DNA from: CBDCGS01 sp965216915
Lineage (GTDB): Bacteria; Pseudomonadota; Alphaproteobacteria; UBA828
Reading direction: 5' to 3'
NCBI GenBank assembly: GCA_965216915.1
Contig: CBDCGS010000011.1
Location: 1,364,001-1,428,000, forward strand
DNA length: 64,000 bases
A model generated the notes under the pieces. The model had not been told where the DNA came from and made no database searches. It saw only the letters and a program-made list of their open reading frames with translations. Shown here one piece after another: positions 1 through 7,899 of this stretch. The position numbers and the translations under genes were made by a program. Numbering within the stretch: the stretch's first letter is position 1; every line of letters begins with the position of its first letter.

Positions 1-1239
1 ACGCGGTGTCCGCAATATATCGAGGGAGATATTCAGGCGCACATGGCTGCCTTGAAGGTTGCCGAACAGGAATATCTTCGCGCGGTCGATCGGTATGGTT
101 TGGACACGGTGAAAACGGCGATGCGGGAATTGATCGCCTATACAAACCGAATAACAAGGAGGCGCATCGCAAACGTCGCAGATGGCGAATACGAGGTTGA
201 GGATTTCGTCGATACTGACGGGTTCAGCGATAAACCGATCAAACTCAAGGTCAAAGCGACCATCAACGACGAGCATATCACGATCGATTTTACCGGTTCC
301 GATCCGCAATGCATCGGCGCGATTAACTCGCCGTTGGCAAACACCTACTCGTCCGTGTACCTCGCGCTGAGATTTTTTCTGTGTCCAGACGCGCCGGCCA
401 ACGCCGGCCTCTTCGACGCCGTCGATATCATTCTACCCGACGACTGTTGGCTGAACGCCAAATGGCCGGCTCCAACAATCGGCTGTACGACGGTCACCGC
501 AGCGAAAATCAATAGCGCAATTTGGTTCGCGATGGGGCAAGCCATGCCCGAGCATGCAATTGGCGGGACGATGTCCGATTGCAATTGGCTCGTTTGCTCT
601 GTCAAGACCCCAGGGTCGAGCGAACAGGCGGTGTTCTCGGACTTGCCGGCGGGTGGCTGGGGTGGAATGCGCGACCACGACGGCGTTAGTGTTTACTACG
701 ATCCGACTGGAAATTGCATGAACCTCTCGGCAGAGGTCGCCGAGCTTTGCTATCCAGTCGTCTACGAAATGTTCGAAATGCGGACGGATTCGGCTGGCGC
801 AGGCCTCCATCGCGGCGGGATGGGCGCCAGCCTGCAGTTTCGTTTCAAAGGTTCGGCCGAGCTGAGTATCGAAACATCGCGGACGATAGAAGGGAGTCCC
901 GGTGTCGAAGGCGGTCTCGCCAGCCCTGTGCAAAAACTTTTCAAGGTAGATGGAGACGGGACGAGCGAGGTTATCGGTGGTTGGTGCGAGGATGGTTCGT
1001 GGAAAAACCCTCTTCTCGCGGCATACCGTTTCCAGGCCGGCGAAGCCTTTCGCATCGATACAACTGGCGGGGGCGGTTGGGGAGATCCGAAGCAGAGACC
1101 AAAAGAGCGCGTCAGGGAAGACGTGCTCGATGGATATGTTTCCATCGAAGCGGCGCGTGAAATCTACGGTGTCGAGTTAAACGAAAGTGGCATAACACCC
1201 GAACAGCCGCCACCGCCACCGGGAGCCGCGTCAGATTAG
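1..1239 (+). CDS. Hydantoinase B / oxoprolinase family protein, C-terminal part (5' end outside window)
   Basis: This is the C-terminal ~412 residues of a HyuB-type subunit, which in known systems pairs with HyuA for ATP-dependent hydrolysis of hydantoins, 5-oxoproline or N-methylhydantoin, or forms part of acetone carboxylase-like enzymes. The frame is open from base 1 and reads through the ATG at 43 with family-typical residues before it (RCPQYIEGDIQAHMAALKVA), so the real start lies upstream of the window. Family hallmarks are the GSDPQCIGAINSPLAN segment, the GAGLHRGGMG segment and the glycine-rich end TTGGGGWGDP. A proline-rich tail follows. An SDR gene starts 43 bases downstream. No HyuA is visible, although it could lie to the left. 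Confidence 0.9.
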   Translation, partial: TRCPQYIEGDIQAHMAALKVAEQEYLRAVDRYGLDTVKTAMRELIAYTNRITRRRIANVADGEYEVEDFVDTDGFSDKPIKLKVKATINDEHITIDFTGSDPQCIGAINSPLANTYSSVYLALRFFLCPDAPANAGLFDAVDIILPDDCWLNAKWPAPTIGCTTVTAAKINSAIWFAMGQAMPEHAIGGTMSDCNWLVCSVKTPGSSEQAVFSDLPAGGWGGMRDHDGVSVYYDPTGNCMNLSAEVAELCYPVVYEMFEMRTDSAGAGLHRGGMGASLQFRFKGSAELSIETSRTIEGSPGVEGGLASPVQKLFKVDGDGTSEVIGGWCEDGSWKNPLLAAYRFQAGEAFRIDTTGGGGWGDPKQRPKERVREDVLDGYVSIEAAREIYGVELNESGITPEQPPPPPGAASD

Positions 1240-1282
1240 GAGACAACTGTCCGGCCCGCCAACGACACCGAAAGGAGCTGAA

Positions 1283-2047
1283 GTGACAGGAAAACTAGAA
1301 TCCAAAGTCGCGCTCGTGACCGGTGGTTCCCGCGGAATGGGTCGGTCGTACAGCGAGCGGTTCGGTGCCGAAGGCGCGGCAGTGGCGGTCATTTATCGGT
1401 CTGACTCTGACGCGGCGCACCAAGTCGTCGACGCTATACAAAAGACGGGTGGCCAGGCTGTCGCGATCCAATGTGACGTGTCGAACGTTGACGCCATCCA
1501 CCGTATGGTCAGCGAGGTATGCAAGCACTTCGGCGGAGTCGACATTCTCGTCAACAACGCCGGCATTTATCTTTTCACACCGGTTGAGACGACGACCGAG
1601 GAAATCTGGGATCAACAGATCAACACCAACCTCAAGAGCGCATTTTTCTGTGCCCAGGCCGTCGTCCCGGCAATGAAAAAGCGAGGCGGCGGCAAGATCA
1701 TCAACATTTCCTCGATATTCGGACAGAGTGGATTTGCCGGATCGGCCGCCTACTGCGCGACAAAGGCCGGAATGTCTCTGTTGACCAAGACGCTTTGCCT
1801 AGAACTTCGCGAGGCGAATATTCAGGTCAATCAGATTTCGCCTGGCTGCATCAAGACCGATATGAACGAGGCATATCGAGCCGAGAATGACGATTACAAT
1901 GCTGCGCTCCAGAACCACTTCGGTGTTGGTGATCCTTGGCTCGACCCCGACGAGCTGACCGGCGCTGCCGTTTTCCTCGCATCGTCTGATTTGAACTCTG
2001 TGACAGGTGCAAACATCAATGTCGACCGTGGTTATGCCGCGGGGTGA
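1283..2047 (+). CDS. SDR-family NAD(P)-dependent oxidoreductase
   Basis: A 254-residue classical short-chain dehydrogenase/reductase, probably cytosolic. The N-terminal Rossmann motif TGGSRGMG lies at about residues 14-21, NNAG at about 91-94, the catalytic Ser in NISSIFG, and the YCATKAG Tyr/Lys pair near residues 157-161. The C-terminal VDRGYAAG ending is typical of FabG-like members. The start is GTG at 1283, supported by AAAGGAG at 1271-1277. It follows the HyuB gene closely and is probably cotranscribed, which suggests a catabolic oxidation step, but the substrate cannot be told from sequence. Confidence 0.9.
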   Translation: MTGKLESKVALVTGGSRGMGRSYSERFGAEGAAVAVIYRSDSDAAHQVVDAIQKTGGQAVAIQCDVSNVDAIHRMVSEVCKHFGGVDILVNNAGIYLFTPVETTTEEIWDQQINTNLKSAFFCAQAVVPAMKKRGGGKIINISSIFGQSGFAGSAAYCATKAGMSLLTKTLCLELREANIQVNQISPGCIKTDMNEAYRAENDDYNAALQNHFGVGDPWLDPDELTGAAVFLASSDLNSVTGANINVDRGYAAG

Positions 2048-2080
2048 ATCGGACCCGCGTGGTCGGGGCCTCTCAGACGC

Positions 2081-2230
2081 CTAATCGGCCCTCAACCTGG
2101 CGCGGGCCAGGTTGAGGCACATCGGCCGGCGCCGATCATCAACCCGGCGGGCCCCGCAACGACCCCGCGGAAGATGCGGTTCAATCCGAGCCCACTCCTC
2201 ATCGCTCAGCCAACAAGGCGTCTTCACCAT
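2081..2230 (-). pseudogene. IS5-type transposase, N-terminal fragment
   Basis: On the minus strand an ATG at 2230 with AGGAGG five bases upstream opens a 49-codon frame. It begins with residues typical of the DUF4096 helix-turn-helix start of IS5-group transposases: LSDEEWARIEPHLPRG, then RRVDDRR. The match ends after DDRR, and the frame then runs through unrelated codons to TAG at 2081. A T-rich stretch and a possible element end (reading TAGGGATTCTCAT from about 2292) lie upstream of the start. The 2090-2117 stretch forms a perfect 11-bp inverted repeat with a 6-base loop, at or just beyond the break. The fragment fills most of the gap after the SDR gene. Confidence 0.7.
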
Positions 2231-2303
2231 CCAAGCCTCCTACCGTTCCGAAGCTTGAATCAAAAAAATCAACCGAGATGAGAATCCCTATTGAGTACCG
2301 ACA

Positions 2304-2768
2304 CTAGTGCGAGCACGTCCGCGGTTGGACGAGGTCGCGCCTCTTGAAGCTCGCCGCCCCAAGGAGCGCATCGACGGCGTGCCCATCGGAGCTCAGCGGC
2401 AGCAGAATCGCGCGATAGAGCATTTCGCTCCCGTGATAGCTCAGGAAAACGTCACTGTTGGCGACGGGTTTTCCGACGTTCACCACAACCCGGCAGAAAT
2501 CGATGATCTGATCCGCGTGCTCGTCGGGGAGCGTGTCGATCCGCCGTCCCGTCAGATCGAGTCTCAAGCCTTGCGCGAGCTCGGACCCGCAGCGGGTCAC
2601 CGCATAGGCTTCCGGACCGCCGGAGGTGTCGATCACGAAGGAATTTTCCAGCAATGCCCCAGTGCACGCGGCTTCGACATCACGCAACCGAGGGTAGGGC
2701 CGATCGCCGCACAGCGTGTGCCACGCGGAAAATGCCTGCCCGATCAATCGCCTTTCAAGCCGACGCAT
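2304..2768 (-). CDS. PAS-like domain protein (PAS_5 family)
   Basis: A 154-residue protein resembling the small PAS_5 (PF07310) proteins common in alphaproteobacteria, which are usually single sensory domains without an output module. Typical features are the N-terminal LERRLIGQAFSAWHTL region, the DLTGRRIDTL turn near the middle, and the C-terminal LPLSSDGHAVDALLGAASF segment. The start at ATG 2768 is chosen because GAGGGA lies about five bases upstream. The longer open frame to 3380 overlaps the convincing plus-strand gene at 2970 and is rejected. It is divergent from that gene. The signal sensed is unknown. Confidence 0.75.
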   Translation of the reverse strand: MRRLERRLIGQAFSAWHTLCGDRPYPRLRDVEAACTGALLENSFVIDTSGGPEAYAVTRCGSELAQGLRLDLTGRRIDTLPDEHADQIIDFCRVVVNVGKPVANSDVFLSYHGSEMLYRAILLPLSSDGHAVDALLGAASFKRRDLVQPRTCSH

Positions 2769-2969
2769 GGTTCCCTCAACAAACAAACGCCCGTGGCCTG
2801 TCTTGTCGGCACCGTCTGTTTGATGCGGCGACGACACCGGCGTGTCGCCCGACAACATTGGGGTCAGAGTTAGAAATGTTGGTAAACGAATCCTTAACGA
2901 GCTCACCCGCGAAAAGTGGAAACCCGTCAGGAAAGGGCCAAGTGGTACAGCGCCAATGCATAGGGTGAT

Positions 2970-4754
2970 ATGGTCGGCCCGATGGAAGTGCCGGGATTTT
3001 CCGAGACCGAGAAGACGGCGGGGCGCAACGCCCGGCGGTGCGTGCGGACGCTGATCGCTGGCGCTGTGGTCGCGTCGCTCACGGTCGGCGCGGGTGTCGA
3101 CGACCTCGACGCGGCGGCGTTGCTCGAGATGCGGGGCGAAGCGTCGCCGATCGCGCTGCAAGTCGCGAGCCTGAGCGACGAGGACAATGACGAGGAGTTG
3201 CGCAGCGGTCGCTATAGCCTGCTCGTCAGGAAGATCCAGCTGCGCCTCGCCGAGATCGGAGTTTATCGCGGCCCGATTGGCGGCGTCATGTCGCCCGAGA
3301 CGATCGAGGCGATTCGCCGGTACCAGCAAACCGCCGGCCTGCCCGTCGATGGCAAGCCATCGCGCGAATTGCTCGAGCATCTGACCTCAGCTGCGGGCGC
3401 CGCGCAACACCTCCTACAGCGTCTCGACGAGGCCCGTCGCGTCCAAATCGAAGAGGCGCGGCTTGCGCTGGAAAGGGAGTTTGGGCCGGATTGGGCCAAC
3501 CCCGACGTCGATACGGCGCGATCGGTCGACCGCACGGGCGCCGCGTGTTTCGAGCTGCCGACCACGCGCTGCTTGATCCACGAGGCGCGCCAGGCGGCCA
3601 CGCAGGTCGACAAGGAGGACCTGCGCGACTGGGCGCTGAGCAACGTCGTCGAGGCGCAGGCGCGCGCGGGCCGCCCCGACGAAGCGCTGGAGGTCGCACG
3701 CACGATCCAGGATCCGCGCTCGGTCGTCGCGGCGATCAGCAGCATCGCTGTTTCGCTGGCGAAGGCCGGGCGAACCGAGGACGCGTTGGTCACCGCCGAT
3801 CGGGTTCCGAGCGAGCGCTTGAAGGACAAGGCGCTCCGCGCGATCGCCGAAGGGCAAGCGGCCGGCGGAAGCCCCGATCAAGCCGAGGAAACGGCCCGGC
3901 GAATCGCCCGCGATCAGGAGCGTGTTCCCGCGCTTGCGGCGATTGCACGTGCCTACCTCGAAGCCGGCGACGAGCGGACGGCGCGCGTGGTCGTGGAAGA
4001 GGCGCGCACGCTGGTTGGCACGATTCGGACCAAGGTGTTCCGCGATTGGGCGACCGGCGAGGTGGCGGTGCTGCTGGCGCTGGCCGATCAGATTGCCGAG
4101 GGCAAGGCGCTTGCGAGCACCATCGAGACGCCGATGCACCGGATCCAGGCGCTTTGCGAAATCGTCATCATTGAGGCCGAAAGCGACGAACTCGACGACG
4201 CGCGGGAGACGCTTGCAGGGGCCAAGTCGGTTCTGCCGACCATTCCGCGCAAGGCGGCGCGTCAGCAAGCGCTGGCCCGTGTCGCAATCGCCGAAGCGGC
4301 GGTCGGCGATTTCGCGGCCGCGCGCAGCTCGGTGCGCAAGATCGACCAGGGCTACACGCTGTCATTCGTGCAGACCAAGGTCGCGGTCAATCTCGCCCGT
4401 TTTGGCGAGATTGACGATGCCGTCGCGCTCGCGACGTCGGTCGAGGACGATCGGCTCAAGGTCGACACGCTCCTGAGCATCGCGCGCATCCTCGACGACG
4501 ACGGAGAAGACGAGAAGGCGCGCGAAACCGAGGCCGAGGGCCACGAGATCGCGCGCGCCATCAAAAGCACGCTCGATCGCGCGTTCGTGCTGTCCGATCT
4601 CGCCGTCGTGAACGCCCAGGCCGGACGTGCGGATTTTGCCCGAGAGACGCTCGCCGAAGCCCTCGACGTGGCACGCAAGATCGACGACCCGTGGGCGCGC
4701 TCGCGCTCGCTGAGCAAGGTCGCAAGCGCCCTCGCGGTGATCGGCGAGATATAG
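2970..4754 (+). CDS. Exported peptidoglycan-binding, alpha-helical-repeat protein
   Basis: A 594-residue protein. A hydrophobic segment at about residues 27-48 suggests a signal peptide or anchor. Residues ~80-140 look like a PG_binding_1 fold (RYSLLVRKIQLRLAEIGVYR, then PETIEAIRRYQQTAGLPVDG). From ~210 to the end there are about eight to ten irregular 30-35-residue helical repeats rich in Ala, Arg, Asp and Glu, for example AGRPDEALEVARTI and AGRTEDALVTADRV, a TPR/pentatricopeptide-like solenoid. The likely role is a periplasmic scaffold that attaches to the cell wall and binds a partner. An ATG at 2982 is an alternative start. No enzymatic motif is visible. Confidence 0.8.
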   Translation: MVGPMEVPGFSETEKTAGRNARRCVRTLIAGAVVASLTVGAGVDDLDAAALLEMRGEASPIALQVASLSDEDNDEELRSGRYSLLVRKIQLRLAEIGVYRGPIGGVMSPETIEAIRRYQQTAGLPVDGKPSRELLEHLTSAAGAAQHLLQRLDEARRVQIEEARLALEREFGPDWANPDVDTARSVDRTGAACFELPTTRCLIHEARQAATQVDKEDLRDWALSNVVEAQARAGRPDEALEVARTIQDPRSVVAAISSIAVSLAKAGRTEDALVTADRVPSERLKDKALRAIAEGQAAGGSPDQAEETARRIARDQERVPALAAIARAYLEAGDERTARVVVEEARTLVGTIRTKVFRDWATGEVAVLLALADQIAEGKALASTIETPMHRIQALCEIVIIEAESDELDDARETLAGAKSVLPTIPRKAARQQALARVAIAEAAVGDFAAARSSVRKIDQGYTLSFVQTKVAVNLARFGEIDDAVALATSVEDDRLKVDTLLSIARILDDDGEDEKARETEAEGHEIARAIKSTLDRAFVLSDLAVVNAQAGRADFARETLAEALDVARKIDDPWARSRSLSKVASALAVIGEI

Positions 4755-4819
4755 CGCTCCTCCGCAGCAGATACGCGGCGGTAGGGTCGGGGCCCGAAAC
4801 CGGATAGCCTCCGGGCGCC

Positions 4820-5752
4820 ATGCCGCCCAAGCACACGCTCGGAACCGCCGACGGCCCTCGGCGCGGGGATTCCCGCGCGATCGAGGGTGCCCTCTTGATG
4901 ATCTTCACCTGCGCCTGCTTCGCCGGCATGTCCGCGGCCATTCGGCACGTCTCGGCCGAGCTTTCGGTGTTTCAGATCGCGTTCTTTCGCAATGCCGTTG
5001 GATGCCTGGTCTTGCTCCCCTTTATGGCGCGCGCCGGCTTTGGGCCGGTCTCAGGTGTCCGCTTTCGCTTGTTCGGCGTGCGGGCATTGGTCGGGATCTG
5101 CGCCATGTGGGCGTGGTATGCAGCGCTCCAGCGCACGCCGCTCGCTGAGGCGATCACGCTCAACTTCACGGTGGCCTTGTGGATGATCCCGGTCGCCATC
5201 TTCATGCTTGGCGAGAAGGTGGGGCCGCGGCGCCTGATTGCGGTGCTCGTGGGCTTCGTCGGCGTCCTAATCGTGCTGAGACCCGGCGCGGAGACCATCA
5301 GCACGGGCGGCCTGCTTGCAATCTTTTCGGCCCTCCTGTTCGCAATCTCCATGGGTCTGGTGCGGCTTTTGGCACGCGCCGAATCGCCGCTCGCCATCGT
5401 GTTCTACATGAACCTCATCATGACGCCGATTTCGCTCGGGCCGGCAATCGCCTTTTGGCAGATGCCGACGATCGATCAATTCGGCTGGCTGATCGGCATC
5501 GGGGTCGTTCTCACCGCGGCGCATTTCGCCATGGCACGGGCGCTCTCGGTGTCGGAGGCGACGGCTATCGTGCCGCTGGACTTCACGCGCCTCCCCTTCG
5601 CCGTCTTGTTCGGCTGGTTGGCCTTCAACGAGTTTCCCGGCCCCTGGACCTGGGTCGGCGCGGCGATCATCATTGGCAGCGCCTTCTACATTTCGCACCG
5701 CGAGGCGCGGCTTCATCGCGCCGCGCTCCGGCGGTCCGAGGATGCTGACTGA
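4820..5752 (+). CDS. EamA/DMT-family transporter
   Basis: A 310-residue membrane protein of the drug/metabolite transporter superfamily with about ten hydrophobic segments arranged as two EamA repeats. The first repeat includes AFFRNAVGCLVLLPF and AWYAALQRTPLAEAITL; the second includes ALSVSEATAIVPLDFTRLPF. Members export amino acids, nucleotides, riboflavin or drugs; the substrate is not predictable. It lies 71 bases before an SDR gene on the same strand. An internal ATG at 4898 is a possible alternative start, which would remove the polar N-terminus. Confidence 0.88.
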   Translation: MPPKHTLGTADGPRRGDSRAIEGALLMIFTCACFAGMSAAIRHVSAELSVFQIAFFRNAVGCLVLLPFMARAGFGPVSGVRFRLFGVRALVGICAMWAWYAALQRTPLAEAITLNFTVALWMIPVAIFMLGEKVGPRRLIAVLVGFVGVLIVLRPGAETISTGGLLAIFSALLFAISMGLVRLLARAESPLAIVFYMNLIMTPISLGPAIAFWQMPTIDQFGWLIGIGVVLTAAHFAMARALSVSEATAIVPLDFTRLPFAVLFGWLAFNEFPGPWTWVGAAIIIGSAFYISHREARLHRAALRRSEDAD

Positions 5753-5823
5753 GCGGTCGCTTCGGCGTCGCGCCGCGCCGCGCGATTTGTTATGAAGGCG
5801 CGCTTGCAACGGCGGAGGACGGA

Positions 5824-6588
5824 ATGGAGATTCAGGGCTGCACCGCGGTCGTCACCGGCGGCGCCTCGGGCCTCGGAGAAGCGACATCGCGTGCGCTCGC
5901 GAAGGCTGGCGCGCGCGTGGGCGTGCTCGACATGAACGAAGAACGAGCGCATCAGGTCGCGAGCGAGATCGGCGGCGTCGCCGCGGTCTGCGATGTGGTC
6001 GACGCCGCGAGCCATGAAGCCGCCTTGGGCAAAGTGCGCGAGCAATTGGGTCCCTGCCGCATTTTGGTCGCGTGCGCGGGCATCGCGGTCGGCGCAAAGC
6101 TTGTCGGCAAAGATGGCGCCGCGACGCCGCTCGACACGCTCACCCGGGCGATCAAGGTCAACCTGATCGGCACGATCAATTCCTGCCGGCTCGCGGCCGC
6201 CGACATGATCGCGCAAGTCCCGCTCGACGAAAACGAGCGCGGTGCGATCGTCATGACATCCTCGATCGCGTCAACCGAGGGCCAGGTTGGACAGTGCGAC
6301 TACTCCGCGTCCAAGGGCGGCGTCGCCGCGATGACCATCACGCTTGCGCGCGAGCTGGCACGCGACGGTGTGCGGGTCAATGCGATCGCTCCGGGGATCA
6401 TGGACACGCCAATGATGGCGGGGCTTCCTGAGGCAGTGCGCGAGTCGCTGGTCGCGACCACGCTCTATCCCAAGCGCCTCGGCAAGTCGGACGAATTCGC
6501 GGACCTCGCGATCCATTTGATCGAGAATCGGTTCATGAACGGGGCGGTGGTGCGATTTGACGGGGCACTGCGCATGATGCCGCGCTAG
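5824..6588 (+). CDS. SDR oxidoreductase, 3-hydroxyacyl-CoA dehydrogenase type 2-like
   Basis: A 254-residue short-chain dehydrogenase. The NAD-binding TGGASGLG lies at residues 11-18. The long middle loop (GDGAATPLDTLTRAIKVN-like) resembles the HSD17B10 (type II 3-hydroxyacyl-CoA dehydrogenase) subgroup. The catalytic Ser is in TSSIAS, and the Tyr and Lys are in CDYSASKGG. The proline-glycine segment APGIMDTPMMAGLP and the end GAVVRFDGALRM also match that subgroup. GGAGGA just upstream supports the ATG. A role in fatty-acid or branched-chain acyl-CoA oxidation is inferred from family only. Confidence 0.85.
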   Translation: MEIQGCTAVVTGGASGLGEATSRALAKAGARVGVLDMNEERAHQVASEIGGVAAVCDVVDAASHEAALGKVREQLGPCRILVACAGIAVGAKLVGKDGAATPLDTLTRAIKVNLIGTINSCRLAAADMIAQVPLDENERGAIVMTSSIASTEGQVGQCDYSASKGGVAAMTITLARELARDGVRVNAIAPGIMDTPMMAGLPEAVRESLVATTLYPKRLGKSDEFADLAIHLIENRFMNGAVVRFDGALRMMPR

Positions 6589-6794
6589 GAAGTGGACCCC
6601 GCGCCGCGGCAGTCATGAACGGGGCGGGTCGGCGGCAATGCCCAACATGGCGAGATGCGACGGCGTTTCGCGGCAACGGTGGCGCCGAGTGAAAGATGTC
6701 GCGATATGATCGCGTGATGGCCCACTTGCAGGGACCCGCCTGGCGCAGGGTGCAACGGGTGAAGGCGACAGAAGAGGCGTTGGGATAGGCAGCG

Positions 6795-7892
6795 ATGCAC
6801 ATTTCGCCCATCCTCTCGCTCTATATCGGCCGCCAATTCTTGATCGCGATCGCGGCCGTGTTCCTCGTTTTCGTCGCGACGATCTTTCTCTTCGACGCGG
6901 TCGAGCTGGTGCGTCGGTCGTCCGGGCCCGACCAATCCGTCCCGGTGAGCCTGCTGCTTCAAATGGCGCTACTTCGCATTCCGATGCTCGCGCAGGAAGC
7001 ACTGCCCTTCGCGGCGCTGGTGGGCGGAATCGTCACGTTTACGCGCATGACACGCTCGAGCGAGCTCGTGATCGCCCGCTCTGCGGGTGTGTCGGCTTGG
7101 CAATTCCTGCTACCGCCCCTCCTGCTGGCGATCGTGATCGGCGGGATTAGCATGACCGTGATCAATCCATTCGCATCGACCATGGTCTCGCGCTATGAGC
7201 ACATGGAGGCGACCGTGCTCGAAGGGAAATCGAGCCTGCTGGAGCTCAAGAAAACTGGCATATGGCTACGCCAAGGCGATCGCGACGGCCACTCGGTTGT
7301 CCAGGCCGACCGGCTCGAGCAGGAAACTCTGACGCTGCACAACGTCACCATCTTTCTCTACAAGGAGAACGACCAATTCGTCGGCCGCATCGACGCCGAT
7401 CACGCGCGCCTCACCGAGGGCGCTTGGGAGATCAGCGACGCGCTGCTGACGAGCCCCGACGGCCCGGCGGAGCGGCTGCCGCACCATCGCATCCAAACCG
7501 ATCTCACCTTCGAACGCATCCAGGACAGCTTCTCGCCACCCGAGACATTGTCGTTCTGGGCCTTGCCCGGCTTCATCAAGGTGCTCGAGGACTCGGGATT
7601 CTCGGCGGTTCGGCATCGCCTGCACTGGCACTCGCTGCTCGCGGGGCCGCTCCTTCTCTGTGCCATGGTATTGATTGCCGCCACGTTTTCGCTGCGCTTC
7701 TACCGACGCGGCGGAACACTGCTCCTGGTCGTGGCCGCGGTGGTCACCGGGTTTCTGCTCTATTTCGTATCGGATCTCGTGCTGGCTCTTGGCATGTCCG
7801 GAAAGATTCCGCCGGTCTTGGCCGCTTGGACCCCGGTCGGGACTTTCTTGCTGTTGGGGGTCGCAAGTCTTTTCCACCTCGAGGACGGCTAG
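6795..7892 (+). CDS. lptG: LPS export ABC transporter permease LptG
   Basis: A 365-residue YjgP/YjgQ-type permease of the LptB2FG complex, which extracts lipopolysaccharide from the inner membrane and passes it to the LptC-A-D bridge. Transmembrane segments lie at about residues 12-32, 55-80, 98-120 and, after a periplasmic beta-jellyroll domain (~130-260), three more near the C-terminus. The call as LptG rather than LptF rests on its place directly before lptD, only 7 bases away. The usual partner gene lptF is not upstream here; an SDR occupies that place. The 206-base leader shows no clear gene. Confidence 0.88.
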   Translation: MHISPILSLYIGRQFLIAIAAVFLVFVATIFLFDAVELVRRSSGPDQSVPVSLLLQMALLRIPMLAQEALPFAALVGGIVTFTRMTRSSELVIARSAGVSAWQFLLPPLLLAIVIGGISMTVINPFASTMVSRYEHMEATVLEGKSSLLELKKTGIWLRQGDRDGHSVVQADRLEQETLTLHNVTIFLYKENDQFVGRIDADHARLTEGAWEISDALLTSPDGPAERLPHHRIQTDLTFERIQDSFSPPETLSFWALPGFIKVLEDSGFSAVRHRLHWHSLLAGPLLLCAMVLIAATFSLRFYRRGGTLLLVVAAVVTGFLLYFVSDLVLALGMSGKIPPVLAAWTPVGTFLLLGVASLFHLEDG

Positions 7893-7899
7893 GGCGGAC

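Noticed and set aside
2090..2117. Perfect 11-bp inverted repeat as a terminator for the SDR gene
   Set aside because: There is no T-rich tail, and it lies at the edge of the IS5 remnant; it is described there rather than called a terminator.
2769..3380. Upstream extension of the PAS-like gene to 3380
   Set aside because: It overlaps the plus-strand peptidoglycan-binding gene and has no family similarity; a good ribosome-binding site supports ATG 2768.
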